DNA of 55,274 nt, from the NCBI GenBank assembly GCA_945883495.1, contig CAMCXS010000038.1, positions 1-55,274 on the forward strand, in the 5' to 3' direction. Below the pieces are notes generated by a model. The model was not told the DNA's origin. It made no database searches and saw nothing but the letters and a program-made list of their open reading frames with translations. Numbering within the stretch: the first letter of the stretch is position 1; each line of letters begins with the position of its first letter. Positions 10,195-18,676 of this stretch are shown piece after piece. Source of the DNA: Akkermansia muciniphila (GTDB taxonomy: Bacteria; Verrucomicrobiota; Verrucomicrobiia; Verrucomicrobiales; DEV007). Position numbers and translations under genes: made by a program.

Positions 10195-10503
10195 ATGAAC
10201 AAAAAACTACTATTCGCCCAGGTTCTCTTTCTCGGTCTCACTTGTAGCGCCCTCCAAGCTCACGACGACTACCGGACGTGGACAACGGGCACCGGCACCG
10301 CGGCCGTCACTTCTCCCAAATGCCGCAGTGTCGAGAAATATAAATTCGTGGAGAAACCTCGGCAACAGGCCGTGAAAGAAAAGACCGTGATGAAGAACTG
10401 CTGCCAGGTGGAGAAATATATCCGCAAAGTGAAGAACGGAGTCGTGGTCAAAGATCGTCCCGTCTCCAGAAATCGTCACTGCTGGAAGTGTCACCGCTCG
10501 TAA
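10195..10503 (+). CDS. Small secreted basic protein with C-terminal CxxCH
   Basis: A 102-residue protein with a clear signal peptide (NKKLLFAQVLFLGLTCSALQA, cleavage probably after Ala22). The mature part is about 80 residues, rich in Lys and Val (KYKFVEKPRQQAVKEK), with cysteines at 43, 69, 70, 96 and 99. The last residues read RHCWKCHRS, so a CxxCH pair sits at 96-100. CxxCH is the heme c attachment motif, but the chain lacks the rest of a cytochrome fold, so metal binding or disulfides are equally possible. It is divergent from the flavoprotein gene and convergent with the GH25 gene. No family recognised. Confidence 0.65.
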   Translation: MNKKLLFAQVLFLGLTCSALQAHDDYRTWTTGTGTAAVTSPKCRSVEKYKFVEKPRQQAVKEKTVMKNCCQVEKYIRKVKNGVVVKDRPVSRNRHCWKCHRS

Positions 10504-10553
10504 GCCGGGGAGCTAGACGGCGGCGTGGAACACACAGGCGGCCCCGGTTGTAT

Positions 10554-11333
10554 TCAAAGCACCGCCGGTACGCTATGCCGCGCCAGAAAGGTCCGGAGTT
10601 CCTCCACGCCGCCAGGATAAAAGTTCATCTCCAGCTTATCCCCCACCCCACGGATGCCGCGAGGATATTGGAAGCGATAGAGCGGATTGCGGTCACGGAA
10701 CCCTCTCTCCCCGGCATCCCCCGAATATTGCCAGAGGTCCCACGGATCCCAGGCCGGAACACCTGGGATCTTCTTGGTGCGGGGATGATAGGTCCAGGAT
10801 GAGGTCCACAATGGGCACTGCGACAAGGTCTCGATGTCCCGGCGCGAATGCTCTTCCGTTCGCAAACGGCGATTGGCTTGATACGGGTTCACGTAAATCA
10901 TGGGATAAACACCCGTGCGTTCGTGAAGCAGGCGCGCCAGGGAAGCGAGATCGGGAATGGTGATATCCCCCCGCCTGGGGCCGCAGGCTTCCAAATCCAG
11001 CACCACTACGGTCCGGTAGGATCCATCGGGATGGTAGCCAATGCTTTTGAGAAAAGTGTTCAATTGGGACTTGATGCCATCCCCGGTGCAAAGGTGATAC
11101 GCTCCCCACACCAAATCGGGATTGAGACGCGCCTCCCGAGCCCGGGCCCCGTACCGGGAATCCGTATCGAGTCCGATGGAACCACGGTGGATGACGACCG
11201 GCGCCTTATCGAGGGGGAACTCGTTGATCGGAGGCAAATGCTCGTCCCATGCGGAAAAGTTTGGGAACGTGGTCCCACAAGCGGCTAGGCCAGCGGCACA
11301 AGCGCTTACGAGGGCAAGAAAGAGTGGCTTCAT
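10554..11333 (-). CDS. GH25-like lysozyme lipoprotein
   Basis: A 259-residue protein that begins with a lipoprotein signal (LFLALVSACAAGLAAC, lipobox LAAC). It then shows the glycoside hydrolase family 25 pattern: VIHRGSIGLDTDSRYGARA, GAYHLC, the DxE catalytic motif in VVVLDLEACGP, YPMIYVNPYQANRR and CPLWTSSWTYHP followed by WDLWQYSGDAG. GH25 enzymes cleave the MurNAc-GlcNAc bond of peptidoglycan, and a lipid anchor fits cell-wall remodelling in the periplasm. The Asp-x-Glu pair is present, so activity is plausible. It is convergent with the small CxxCH protein gene and has a long gene-poor region upstream. Confidence 0.85.
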   Translation of the reverse strand: MKPLFLALVSACAAGLAACGTTFPNFSAWDEHLPPINEFPLDKAPVVIHRGSIGLDTDSRYGARAREARLNPDLVWGAYHLCTGDGIKSQLNTFLKSIGYHPDGSYRTVVVLDLEACGPRRGDITIPDLASLARLLHERTGVYPMIYVNPYQANRRLRTEEHSRRDIETLSQCPLWTSSWTYHPRTKKIPGVPAWDPWDLWQYSGDAGERGFRDRNPLYRFQYPRGIRGVGDKLEMNFYPGGVEELRTFLARHSVPAVL

Positions 11334-11497
11334 CAGTCGGCGTTGTGGCTTTGGACTAGGCGCCTTTACGTGCAGTTACTAGGCCAAGTTTGCAACGAAA
11401 TCGTCTTCAAACCGGCCTCAAAGGAACCAAATCCGGCCTCAGCCCAATCCTGTGCCAATGCTCGGTTCGAACGAGAGCTAGTGCCGTTCTCTGGCTT

Positions 11498-11809
11498 TCA
11501 GGAGCAAAGCGATGTCGCTTGATCGTCCTCTCTGTCCCCTTCGCCGAGGAGCAAATCTAGCTCAAACCCGGGAGCAGCCCAGAACGTTCTGGTAGGCCGC
11601 AACGTGCCTTGATCAAACGAGCCCGTGGTACAACCCAGCCAAACCGTTGACTCATTGATCCGCACCTCCGTCCGGGCCTCCGCTCTGCCGAGAGGTTTCA
11701 ACCATAGAGAAATGAATGCAGCGAGCTCGCCCCCAGGCTCTGGGATATCCCGCGAAACAGCCGCTCCGGTGCGCCATACCCGAATCACTTTTCGTTCCCG
11801 CAAACTCAT
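11498..11809 (-). CDS. Doubtful small hypothetical protein
   Basis: An open frame of about 103 residues from an internal ATG (MSLRERKVIRVWRTG) to FELDLLLGEGDREDDQATSLCS. The composition is ordinary for a soluble protein, with no low-complexity runs, and it does not mirror a better gene on the other strand; that is the only reason to list it. No family, signal peptide or membrane segment is seen. It may be spurious or a remnant. Confidence 0.25.
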   Translation of the reverse strand: MSLRERKVIRVWRTGAAVSRDIPEPGGELAAFISLWLKPLGRAEARTEVRINESTVWLGCTTGSFDQGTLRPTRTFWAAPGFELDLLLGEGDREDDQATSLCS

Positions 11810-11883
11810 AATGCCAAGAAATGAAATGGTCCCAGCCCCACCTTCACGCAACCTAAATTTGATCCAATATCTTCTGTTCTTAT

Positions 11884-11891
11884 GCTATACT
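11884..11891 (+). promoter_or_regulatory. Candidate extended -10 promoter element
   Basis: TGC-TATACT forms an extended -10 (TGn plus a hexamer with five matches to TATAAT) within an AT-rich patch. No good -35 lies 17 bp upstream, which extended -10 promoters can tolerate. It would drive the cNMP-binding gene with a leader of about 215 nt. Pattern-based only. Confidence 0.3.
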
Positions 11892-12114
11892 GAAACTATT
11901 CACGACGACGTAACACAATTACTCAACCGGTCTTGTGCACTACGTCTCAAAAGCCTGAATAGCTCCTGCATAAGATGCGCACCGCCCCAGGTGTCTCCAG
12001 CCGGCTTTTGCAACGAAGTCGCCGCTAAAATTACGCCCGCGCCAGATCTAGAAGCCACACCGGTGACTTCGGCGAGCGCAAGTTTGACTCTTCCACCGTC
12101 GGACCTAGGCTGGG

Positions 12115-12615
12115 ATGGATCTCATGAAAGAATACCGTCCCGACATCCGGCCAGGCACCATTCCAGAGCCGGTCACTCAAATCCCGTTTTTCCAGTCGCT
12201 CAGCCAAAGCACCGTCCAACACATCTTGGCGCACACCACGATTCTCGATTGCGAGCCAGGAGATCACATCGTGGAGGAGGGCGACACCGATTCGACGCTG
12301 CTCTTCCTCCTGAAAGGGAAGGTGCGCGTGGTCAAGGACGGGACCCTCATCGGAGCCACTTGGGGCGCCGGACAGCTGCTTGGAGAAGTCGCCCTGCTCA
12401 CGGACGGCATTCGCTCCGCATCGCTGGTGGCGGAGAATCACGTCTACTGCCTGCGGATGCAGTCCGGCTTCCTCGATGAGCTATCCGACGTCGAGCGCAG
12501 CGCGTACTACGCTTCTCTCTACTGCTTCCTGGCCAAGCTCTTAGCGGAACGGCTTGACGAGACCACCGTGAAGCTGGCCAAGGCGGAGCAAATGCTCGGG
12601 CACACCATTCACTGA
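12115..12615 (+). CDS. Cyclic nucleotide-binding domain protein (Crp-type sensor domain without HTH)
   Basis: A 166-residue protein that is almost entirely one cyclic-nucleotide-binding beta-barrel: FFQSLSQSTVQHILAHTTI, then LDCEPGDHIVEEGDTDSTLLFLLKGKVRVVKDG, then the phosphate-binding cassette GEVALLTDGIRSASLVA. The cassette keeps Glu and Arg, so ligand binding is possible. After the barrel comes only a C-terminal helix region (LLAERLDETTVKLAKAEQM), with no helix-turn-helix, so it is not a Crp/Fnr activator. Stand-alone domains of this kind often regulate a partner protein. A second ATG three codons in is possible. It is convergent with the cytochrome c gene. Confidence 0.85.
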   Translation: MDLMKEYRPDIRPGTIPEPVTQIPFFQSLSQSTVQHILAHTTILDCEPGDHIVEEGDTDSTLLFLLKGKVRVVKDGTLIGATWGAGQLLGEVALLTDGIRSASLVAENHVYCLRMQSGFLDELSDVERSAYYASLYCFLAKLLAERLDETTVKLAKAEQMLGHTIH

Positions 12616-12662
12616 ATTTCCGCCCTGTGGCCCGTCGGCCTCCTCAAACGCCAGCGCGCGCG

Positions 12663-13340
12663 TCACGGCTCCGCATCTGGTTCACCCGGCAGATAAGAGT
12701 TGATGTAGAGGGCGATCTCCCGCGCCTCATCCAAGGATGGGAAACGCAATGCCATGGCATGCATTTGCAACGATTCTCCATGCCCAGCGTCGGGCTTGCG
12801 CAACCCCACTCGGAAACGGCGGATCTGCTCCACCAAATACCAGTCTTGGAAGGCATGCAGCGGCGGCGTCCGCTTCACCGGATCGCCTTGCGCTTCGGCC
12901 CCGTGACAGCTCGCGCACAGTTCTTGGTACGGTTGACTCCCCGCTTCCGGATCCCCCGCCACGGTCCGCTTGGGACGTTTCACCGGCAGGGAGGCGATGT
13001 GGATGGCGAGTTGCTGAAAGAGGGCGTCCTCCAGTTCCACCGCTTCCCGGTGCATCTCCGCCACGAATCCAGAACCGGTATCGTCCTCTCCCTTGCGCAG
13101 GCCCTGGCGGAATTTTGCGATCTGGTCCAACAGATAGTAATCCGGCAAACCCGCGATGGCAGGCGCCTTGGCCTCTTCGATCCCCTCCCCGGTCTGCCCA
13201 TGGCACGTCGCGCATTCATTGTTCCAAAAGTGGACGATCTCTTGGCTCACCTGCACCTGGGGAGCTGGGGCGTCGTTCTCCTGGGCAAACGCCGTCCCCA
13301 GAAGCCCCAGCCAGGCCACTGCCAGTATTCGAAGTCGCAT
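12663..13340 (-). CDS. Diheme cytochrome c (c4-like), periplasmic
   Basis: A 225-residue exported protein with signal peptide MRLRILAVAWLGLLGTAFA. It has two cytochrome c domains with CATCH and CASCH heme-attachment motifs. Each is followed by a matching layout (GLPDYYLLDQIAKFRQGLRK and FQDWYLVEQIRRFRVGLRK) and a distal Met-containing helix, so the protein arose by internal duplication, as in cytochrome c4. It would carry electrons in the periplasm, for example to a terminal oxidase. The start used is the ATG beginning the signal peptide; the frame is open further upstream. It is divergent from the adjacent kinase-like gene with 107 bp between starts. Confidence 0.9.
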   Translation of the reverse strand: MRLRILAVAWLGLLGTAFAQENDAPAPQVQVSQEIVHFWNNECATCHGQTGEGIEEAKAPAIAGLPDYYLLDQIAKFRQGLRKGEDDTGSGFVAEMHREAVELEDALFQQLAIHIASLPVKRPKRTVAGDPEAGSQPYQELCASCHGAEAQGDPVKRTPPLHAFQDWYLVEQIRRFRVGLRKPDAGHGESLQMHAMALRFPSLDEAREIALYINSYLPGEPDAEP

Positions 13341-13447
13341 CCCCACAGTTTGCCGGTTCCGGCTCCTGATGACCAGCCATTGTTTGTCATCAAACCCGCA
13401 TTGGCTGCGTAGCGAAATCGCGTAGCGTATAGGCTCACTTTGACACG

Positions 13448-15025
13448 ATGTCCCCGGACCTGCTCGCACGCCTCCACGATCCAGTCTGCTTTCCGGGCTC
13501 GCCGCCGTCGGTCGAAGTCCGGCAAACGCATCTCTCCGTGGTCTGCCTGGCCGGGGATGATGTCTACAAACTCAAGAAGCCAGTCCGTTTCTCGTTTGTC
13601 GACTTCACGACGCCGGAGTTGCGCCGCCATTACTGCGAGGAGGAGGTCCGCCTCAACCGCCGCCTCTGCCCAGAAATTTATCTCGGCGTGATCCCGCTCT
13701 ACCAAGATCCGCACGGCAGTTGGTCATTCCTCCCCTCTGATGGCGCAGTGATCGTGGACTTTGCGGTCCACATGCGGCGCCTGCCCGAAGACCGGCTGCT
13801 CAGCGCGCTGCTGGATCGTGGAGAAGTGGACCGCGCGGACGTCGTCCGGCTGGCGGAAATCGTGGCCGCCTTTCATGAGCATTCTCCACGCGACGCCGCC
13901 ACCTTGGCCGCGGGCGGACCTGACGCGAAAATCAACGCCATCCTGGGCAACTTCGAAGCCACGGAAAGCTTGACGGAAACCGTCTTCCCAGGCCCGCTCT
14001 ATCCGGCGTTGGAGCGGCGCGTCCGGCGCGATGTGGAAACCTTGCGGCCGATCCTAGAACGCCGCATGGAAGCTGGCTACGTGGTCGATGGCCACGGGGA
14101 TCTGCACGCCCGCAACATCTTCCTGACCGATCCGCCAGCCATCTTCGACTGCATCGAATTCCGGACGCAATTTCGCTGTGGAGATGTGGCGTTTGAGAAT
14201 GCGTTTTTGGTGATGGATCTGATTCATCGGGGCCGGCCGGACTTGGCGGAGGCGTATCTGAGCACCTACATCGAACGCACCGGCGACTCCGCGCAACGCG
14301 CGTTGATGCCCGCTCTGGTTTCTTACCGGGCCATGGTCCGCGCCAAAGTCGGCGCCTTGGCCGCCGGGAGTGGAGATCTTCCTGAGGCCGAACGCGACTC
14401 CGAAGCCCGGGAAGCGCGCCGCTACCTGCAACTCGCCGCCGCGTCCGCCGCCGTGGTGGGTTCGCCGCCATTTCTGGTCGCCGCCTGCGGTCTTCCAGGC
14501 GCGGGGAAATCATGGCTCTTGCAAACCTTGGCGGAACGCACCGGTTGGACTTGCCTGGCCACTGACCGGCTCCGCAAAGAGCTCGCCGGCGTGCCCCCAG
14601 AAGCAGTACTGGCACCGGAGTTCTACACGCCCGAGGCCAACGAGCGGACTTACGCGGAACTCCTCCGCCGCGCCCAAACCGCGCTCGAAGCAAACACCAG
14701 CGTGCTCCTGGACGCAAACTTCCGGACCAAGCCCTCCCGCGCCCAAGCGCGCGATCTGGCCTTGGCTGTTGGAGCCACGCCGATCCTCGTCTGGGTGCGC
14801 ACCGAGGAAGCCACCACCCGCGCCCGCCTCGCCCTGCGCGACGAGGATCCAAAGGTATCCGTTAGCGACGCTGGAACCAGAGTCTACGAGCAGCTGCGCG
14901 ATTCGTTTGAAAGCCCGACGGTGGAAGAAGAACTGCAGCTCCTGGAAATCGACGGCGCCGCGGAGGTGGAGGGGAACGTGGATCGCCTTTTGGTCTTCGC
15001 GCTGGTCACGGGGGAGGCTCGTTGA
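13448..15025 (+). CDS. Two-domain kinase: APH-like domain fused to P-loop kinase
   Basis: A 525-residue fusion. Residues 1-330 resemble aminoglycoside phosphotransferase-type kinases (COG2187), with VYKLKKPVRFSFVDF near the N-terminus and the catalytic loop DGHGDLHARNIFL followed by FDCIEF. Residues 340-525 are a P-loop kinase of the COG0645/zeta-toxin-like group, with Walker A GLPGAGKS, LATDRLRKEL and DANFRTKPSRAQARDLA. This combination is known in many bacteria, usually as an uncharacterised AAA family ATPase. The substrates of both domains are unknown. The gene is intact, and an outer-membrane barrel gene follows after 113 bp. Confidence 0.87.
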   Translation: MSPDLLARLHDPVCFPGSPPSVEVRQTHLSVVCLAGDDVYKLKKPVRFSFVDFTTPELRRHYCEEEVRLNRRLCPEIYLGVIPLYQDPHGSWSFLPSDGAVIVDFAVHMRRLPEDRLLSALLDRGEVDRADVVRLAEIVAAFHEHSPRDAATLAAGGPDAKINAILGNFEATESLTETVFPGPLYPALERRVRRDVETLRPILERRMEAGYVVDGHGDLHARNIFLTDPPAIFDCIEFRTQFRCGDVAFENAFLVMDLIHRGRPDLAEAYLSTYIERTGDSAQRALMPALVSYRAMVRAKVGALAAGSGDLPEAERDSEAREARRYLQLAAASAAVVGSPPFLVAACGLPGAGKSWLLQTLAERTGWTCLATDRLRKELAGVPPEAVLAPEFYTPEANERTYAELLRRAQTALEANTSVLLDANFRTKPSRAQARDLALAVGATPILVWVRTEEATTRARLALRDEDPKVSVSDAGTRVYEQLRDSFESPTVEEELQLLEIDGAAEVEGNVDRLLVFALVTGEAR

Positions 15026-15138
15026 GGGATGATAGGCGGGAACATTACTCCATCCGGGCGCAACAGAGCCAAATATTAGGGAAAATCCATATATCAGCAC
15101 AAGTTAACCTTACGTTTTTCTTTCACGATTTTGGCGGC

Positions 15139-15852
15139 ATGATCAGTCGCATGAAAGCAACCGCAATTCATACACAACTCACCTTCATCGCCATCCTGGC
15201 TTCCACCATCGGCTTCGCCCCTTCATTGTGGGCTGGGCCCGTCGTCCAACCACCGGCAGAACAATACAACTTCTACCTCTTCGGCTTCGGCGGCGCCAAC
15301 TGGCTGGAGGATGCCGACGGCTCCTTCAACGGCACCTCCGTCGATCTCAACTCTGACACCGGCTGGACCGGCGGCGCCGGTTTCGGTTGGCGCTCCGATT
15401 TCCTAGGCGGCACCCGGGCGGAGATCGAAGGCGCGTACCGCAGCAACCAGCTCGACGAGGCGCGCTTCGACGGGCTCAGTATTGGACTGGGCGATGGCGA
15501 TAACGCGGAGATCAACTCCACCAGCATTATGCTAAATCTCGTCAAAGAGTTCCCCCTCTTCAACGGTGGCCTCGTTGCGTATGCCGGTGGCGGCGCAGGC
15601 TGGTCCTCGGTGCAAGCCCGGGTCAACTTTGCAGGAGATGACTTCGAGGACAGCTCCGAGGTCTTCATCTGGCAAGTGATCGCCGGTCTGGAACTGCCCA
15701 TCACCCCGCGCTTCGGCCTTTACACGGAGTACCGTCTCACCCCATTCACCGATTTTACCTGGCAGGCGGACACAGCCATCGGGGATGTCGATCTCGGGTT
15801 CGACCAACTCTACAACCACGGAGTCGTCGGCGGATTCCGCTTCTACTTCTGA
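15139..15852 (+). CDS. Outer-membrane beta-barrel protein
   Basis: About 237 residues. A signal peptide (LTFIAILASTIGFAPSLWA) leads into alternating hydrophobic/polar strands: FYLFGFGGANWL, GWTGGAGFGWRSDFLGGTRAEIEGAYRS, LVAYAGGGAGWSSVQARV, PRFGLYTEYRLTPF. The chain ends in GVVGGFRFYF, whose terminal Phe is the usual barrel assembly signal. It resembles small 8-stranded porin-like or opacity-type proteins; the function is unknown. The start could be the ATG at 15139 or at 15151; both give a working signal peptide. A strong terminator follows. Confidence 0.85.
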   Translation: MISRMKATAIHTQLTFIAILASTIGFAPSLWAGPVVQPPAEQYNFYLFGFGGANWLEDADGSFNGTSVDLNSDTGWTGGAGFGWRSDFLGGTRAEIEGAYRSNQLDEARFDGLSIGLGDGDNAEINSTSIMLNLVKEFPLFNGGLVAYAGGGAGWSSVQARVNFAGDDFEDSSEVFIWQVIAGLELPITPRFGLYTEYRLTPFTDFTWQADTAIGDVDLGFDQLYNHGVVGGFRFYF

Positions 15853-15885
15853 TCAAACCAGCAGTAACGCTAGTTTCAACCTCTT

Positions 15886-15922
15886 CCCAGGCGGCCCATC
15901 AAGCCGTCTGGGATTTTTTTTT
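15886..15922 (+). terminator. Rho-independent terminator after the outer-membrane barrel gene
   Basis: A 10-bp stem, CCCAGGCGGC with GCCGTCTGGG (one G-T pair), a 7-nt loop at 15896-15902, then a run of nine T at 15914-15922. It lies 33 bp beyond the stop codon. This is the clearest terminator in the window. Confidence 0.92.
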
Positions 15923-16023
15923 GCCTGAAAGCCCGAGTGAATGGTTGACCGTCGGGCGAAGTGCTCCTCGCGCTTGCCGCCTCCCCGCGAGGGAGCACGT
16001 CCAAAACCCCGGCAAGCCTGGAT

Positions 16024-16052
16024 TTGGCAAACGTCAAAAGCTTTGCTACGAT
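16024..16052 (+). promoter_or_regulatory. Sigma-70-like promoter for the OmpA/MotB-type gene
   Basis: TTGGCA at 16024-16029 and TACGAT at 16047-16052 are separated by exactly 17 bp, and TGC immediately precedes the -10, making it an extended -10. Transcription would begin near 16059, about 20 nt before the start codon. The upstream terminator supports a new transcription unit here. Confidence 0.6.
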
Positions 16053-16079
16053 GCGTCCAAGGTCCCGAGCATCGGCATC

Positions 16080-17192
16080 ATGGAAACGGAATACAGTTGG
16101 CAATCAGCCAAATCGAGCGGCTACAGCCGGGCCTCCACCGGGAACAATTACGGCTGGTGGGTCTCCCTCGCCATGCTTCTATCGATCCTAGTCCACCTAG
16201 GCCTCTATATGGTCTTTGAGAACATCCAGGTGAAACAGATCGTCCCCGGCTTCCAACAGGTCATCCAACTCCCCGTCGAACGCACCGAGACCGTTGTCGA
16301 CGAGCAAACCACCAAGCGTCTCACCGAGGAGGCGCGCCCCGCTCCGCAACCCTTGGAGCCGCTCAAGGAAGAGACCAAAATCCAAGAACCCGCCGCGGAG
16401 ATGCCGGAGATTACGGAGACGATCAAGCTGACTCCAGCCACCGACGTCGTCACCAATCTGTTCACCACGACGGAAGCCCCCGCGATGCCGGCCGCCATCA
16501 GCATGCCCGATCTTTCGAAGTCAATGGACTTTGAATTGCCGAAAGGCACCTCGGCCTCCGACGTGAAAGCACAACTCGCCAAGGCATCACAAACCGCTTC
16601 CGCCAATCAACCCACGATTTATGTCGATGAAACCCTTCAGGTCGGAGTCGATACTGATGAGCTGGTCAAGCAAATGTCTAAGCAAGCGGGTGGAGATGTC
16701 GGCAAAGCCATCAGCTCAAAATTTTCCTCGCTCGATACGCTCTTGGGCGAGGGCATCCAAACCCCATCCGCCGAGGTTCTGATCCCGACCGACCTGCTCT
16801 TTGAGTTCGCTTCCTACGAAATCAAGGAGGAGGCTAAATTGAGCCTCATGAAGCTGGGGATGCTGATTTTGGCAAACAAGGACGCGACCTTCATCTTTAA
16901 GGGGTTCACCGATTCCATTCCCTTCGGCACCGCCACCGGCCCCGGCCCACGGAGCAACGAAGAATTAAGCCGCCTCCGCGCGGAAGCGGTCCGCAACTGG
17001 CTTGTCTCCCAGCTCGGCCTCGAAGGCTTCGATTTGCAGGCCGTCGGCTATGGCCCCGCCAATCCCCTCGTCCAGCCCACCGGCAAGATCGAGATCGACA
17101 AAGTCCGGGAAGCGATCAATCGACGCGTTGAGGTGGAGATCATCATGCGCGTCCCGGGATCTCCGGTCCGAGCCAAGCCGATCAGTCGTTGA
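16080..17192 (+). CDS. OmpA/MotB-type peptidoglycan-binding protein with N-terminal membrane anchor
   Basis: About 370 residues. A short cytoplasmic N-terminus is followed by a membrane helix (WWVSLAMLLSILVHLGLYMVF), a Pro/Glu-rich linker (ARPAPQPLEPLKEETKIQEP) like that of TonB, a middle region of unknown fold, and a C-terminal OmpA domain. The last includes LLFEFASYEIKEEAKLSL, FKGFTDSIPFG, LSRLRAEAVRNWL and INRRVEVEI. The Asp in FTDS and the Arg in NRRV correspond to the residues that bind diaminopimelate in OmpA. It would link the inner membrane to the wall. The start is set by the promoter at 16024-16052 and by the anchor. The sigma-factor operon follows after 207 bp. Confidence 0.82.
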   Translation: METEYSWQSAKSSGYSRASTGNNYGWWVSLAMLLSILVHLGLYMVFENIQVKQIVPGFQQVIQLPVERTETVVDEQTTKRLTEEARPAPQPLEPLKEETKIQEPAAEMPEITETIKLTPATDVVTNLFTTTEAPAMPAAISMPDLSKSMDFELPKGTSASDVKAQLAKASQTASANQPTIYVDETLQVGVDTDELVKQMSKQAGGDVGKAISSKFSSLDTLLGEGIQTPSAEVLIPTDLLFEFASYEIKEEAKLSLMKLGMLILANKDATFIFKGFTDSIPFGTATGPGPRSNEELSRLRAEAVRNWLVSQLGLEGFDLQAVGYGPANPLVQPTGKIEIDKVREAINRRVEVEIIMRVPGSPVRAKPISR

Positions 17193-17399
17193 TTCCGCAA
17201 GAAATATTCAATCTGACGCTAGCAGAGGAAGATTTCTCGTCTGTTGGCTCATATGACAGACTGCATCGCGCAAACCCTCAGCGGGATAATCCCCCCTGAA
17301 GAAACGAGAAATTCTAAAAAGGGATGTGATCTCTTGAGTCGCCGTGATAGCCTAAACCAGGACCATCGCGCGCTGTCTCCCCAAAATTCCCGCAGCCAC

Positions 17400-18023
17400 A
17401 TGAATAGCGCTGAAGCCAAGGCGTCCAATGGGACGGTTGAACTCTCCGACGCGGAGCTGGTAATCCAAAGCCAGTCCGGCGATATGGGAGCGTTCGACCA
17501 GTTGGTTACCCGTTACCGGGGAAAAGTCTACGCCATGATCGTCAACATGATCCATAACGAAGCCGATGCCTGGGACCTCGCCCAGGACACCTTCGTGAAG
17601 GCGTGGAAAGCTCTCCCCCGCTTCGAAGCCCGGTCGAACTTCTACACCTGGCTCTACCGGATCGCCCACAACGTCACCTACGACTGGCTGCGCAAGCGCC
17701 GCGTCCGTGGTGACGGCACCGAATTCGACGACACGATCCGAATCGAAGCGATCGAATCCGCCGCCCCCACCGCGCCCAAGCCGATCTCCCGGCCGGACGA
17801 AAGCGCCGAGAAATCGGAACTCCGCCTTCGCATCGAGAGCGCTATCGCCAAACTCTCGCCAGATCATCGCGACGTGATTCTTCTCAAAGAAATCGATGGC
17901 CTGAAATATCAGGAGATCGCTGACCGCGTTGGCTGCTCGATCGGCACGGTCATGTCCCGCCTTTTCTACGCACGCAAGAAACTTCAAACACTCTTAAAAG
18001 ACGCACACCCGACAGCAACATGA
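17400..18023 (+). CDS. ECF-type RNA polymerase sigma factor
   Basis: A 207-residue sigma-70 family protein with only regions 2 and 4. Region 2 runs from FDQLVTRYRGKVYAMIVNMI through DAWDLAQDTFVKAWKALPRF and FYTWLYRIAHNVTYDWLRKRR. Region 4 is LSPDHRDVILLKEIDGLKYQEIADRVGCSIGTVMSRLFYARKKL. It directs RNA polymerase to a dedicated promoter set. The ATG was chosen to give the usual ECF length; the frame is open upstream. The stop overlaps the start of the anti-sigma gene by 4 bp, which fits a regulated pair. No obvious GAAC-type autoregulated promoter is visible upstream. Confidence 0.94.
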   Translation: MNSAEAKASNGTVELSDAELVIQSQSGDMGAFDQLVTRYRGKVYAMIVNMIHNEADAWDLAQDTFVKAWKALPRFEARSNFYTWLYRIAHNVTYDWLRKRRVRGDGTEFDDTIRIEAIESAAPTAPKPISRPDESAEKSELRLRIESAIAKLSPDHRDVILLKEIDGLKYQEIADRVGCSIGTVMSRLFYARKKLQTLLKDAHPTAT

Positions 18024-18676
18024 TGGAACAACTCACGGATGACGAGATTAGACTAACGAAATGGTTCGATGGTGAACTGAGCAGCGAAGAGATCTCCGAT
18101 CTTTTGGAAGAGGCCCCAGAGCTTTTTGACCAGAGGATGGAACTCGAAGAAATCGGCGAAATGATCCGCCTCCACGCCCAACCCAGCACGGAGTCCTGTG
18201 AACCTCCCTTCCCCGAGCTGTTCAATCGACAGATTCTGCGCAAGATCTCGGAAACCCCAGCCACCCGGATTCAGGCCTGGTTGGAAATGGCGCGAGACTG
18301 GTTTGAGGGCTCTCAGTGGGCCGTGCCTGCTACCGCCGTTCTCGCCCTGAGCGGGATCCTCATCAGTGGCACTGGAATTATCAAACCAGGACCGTCCCAC
18401 TCCGAGGTCCTTCACACCTTCGCTCCCCACCCAGAGCATGAAGCCTCCGCCCTCTACCTGCCACTGGCGGAAGCAACCATCATCCGGCTGGAAGGGTTGC
18501 AAGAAATCTCGCCATCCAAACAAATCATCGGATACTTCCGCCCCCAGGGCACTTCTCCTGATCGTTTAGCCTCGGCGGTGGCATACCCGCTCCACGGCGA
18601 GCCCACCGTTAGAACCGGATCTCCCTCCAGCTCCGTCGCTCGCATCCAATTGGCTTCCTCGACCACGACGCGATGA
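18020..18676 (+). CDS. Putative anti-sigma factor (membrane-anchored)
   Basis: A 218-residue protein with the layout of ECF anti-sigma factors. A cytoplasmic acidic N-terminus (TDDEIRLTKWFDGELSSEEISDLLEE) is followed by one membrane helix (WAVPATAVLALSGILISGTGII, about residues 94-115) and a periplasmic domain of about 100 residues. No HxxxCxxC zinc motif is seen, so it is not a ZAS-type redox sensor. It overlaps the sigma gene and the next gene by 4 bp each. The function is inferred mainly from gene order and topology. Confidence 0.75.
   Translation: MMEQLTDDEIRLTKWFDGELSSEEISDLLEEAPELFDQRMELEEIGEMIRLHAQPSTESCEPPFPELFNRQILRKISETPATRIQAWLEMARDWFEGSQWAVPATAVLALSGILISGTGIIKPGPSHSEVLHTFAPHPEHEASALYLPLAEATIIRLEGLQEISPSKQIIGYFRPQGTSPDRLASAVAYPLHGEPTVRTGSPSSSVARIQLASSTTTR

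Larger units (their letters stand above)
11334..12114. other. Gene-poor region between the GH25 gene and the cNMP-binding gene
   Basis: 781 bp. It may contain one doubtful leftward gene (11498-11809, annotated separately). The stretch 11850-11960 is clearly richer in A and T than its surroundings and includes an extended -10-like motif. Other open frames across it are not protein-like. Confidence 0.5.

Noticed and set aside
10504-10553. CCGGGG...CCCCGG pair as a terminator between convergent genes
   Set aside because: Arms of only 6 bp with a long loop and no T-run.
11462-11482. GGTTCGAAC resembling a tRNA T-arm
   Set aside because: The flanking bases do not form the 5-bp T stem, and no acceptor or anticodon arm can be built around it.
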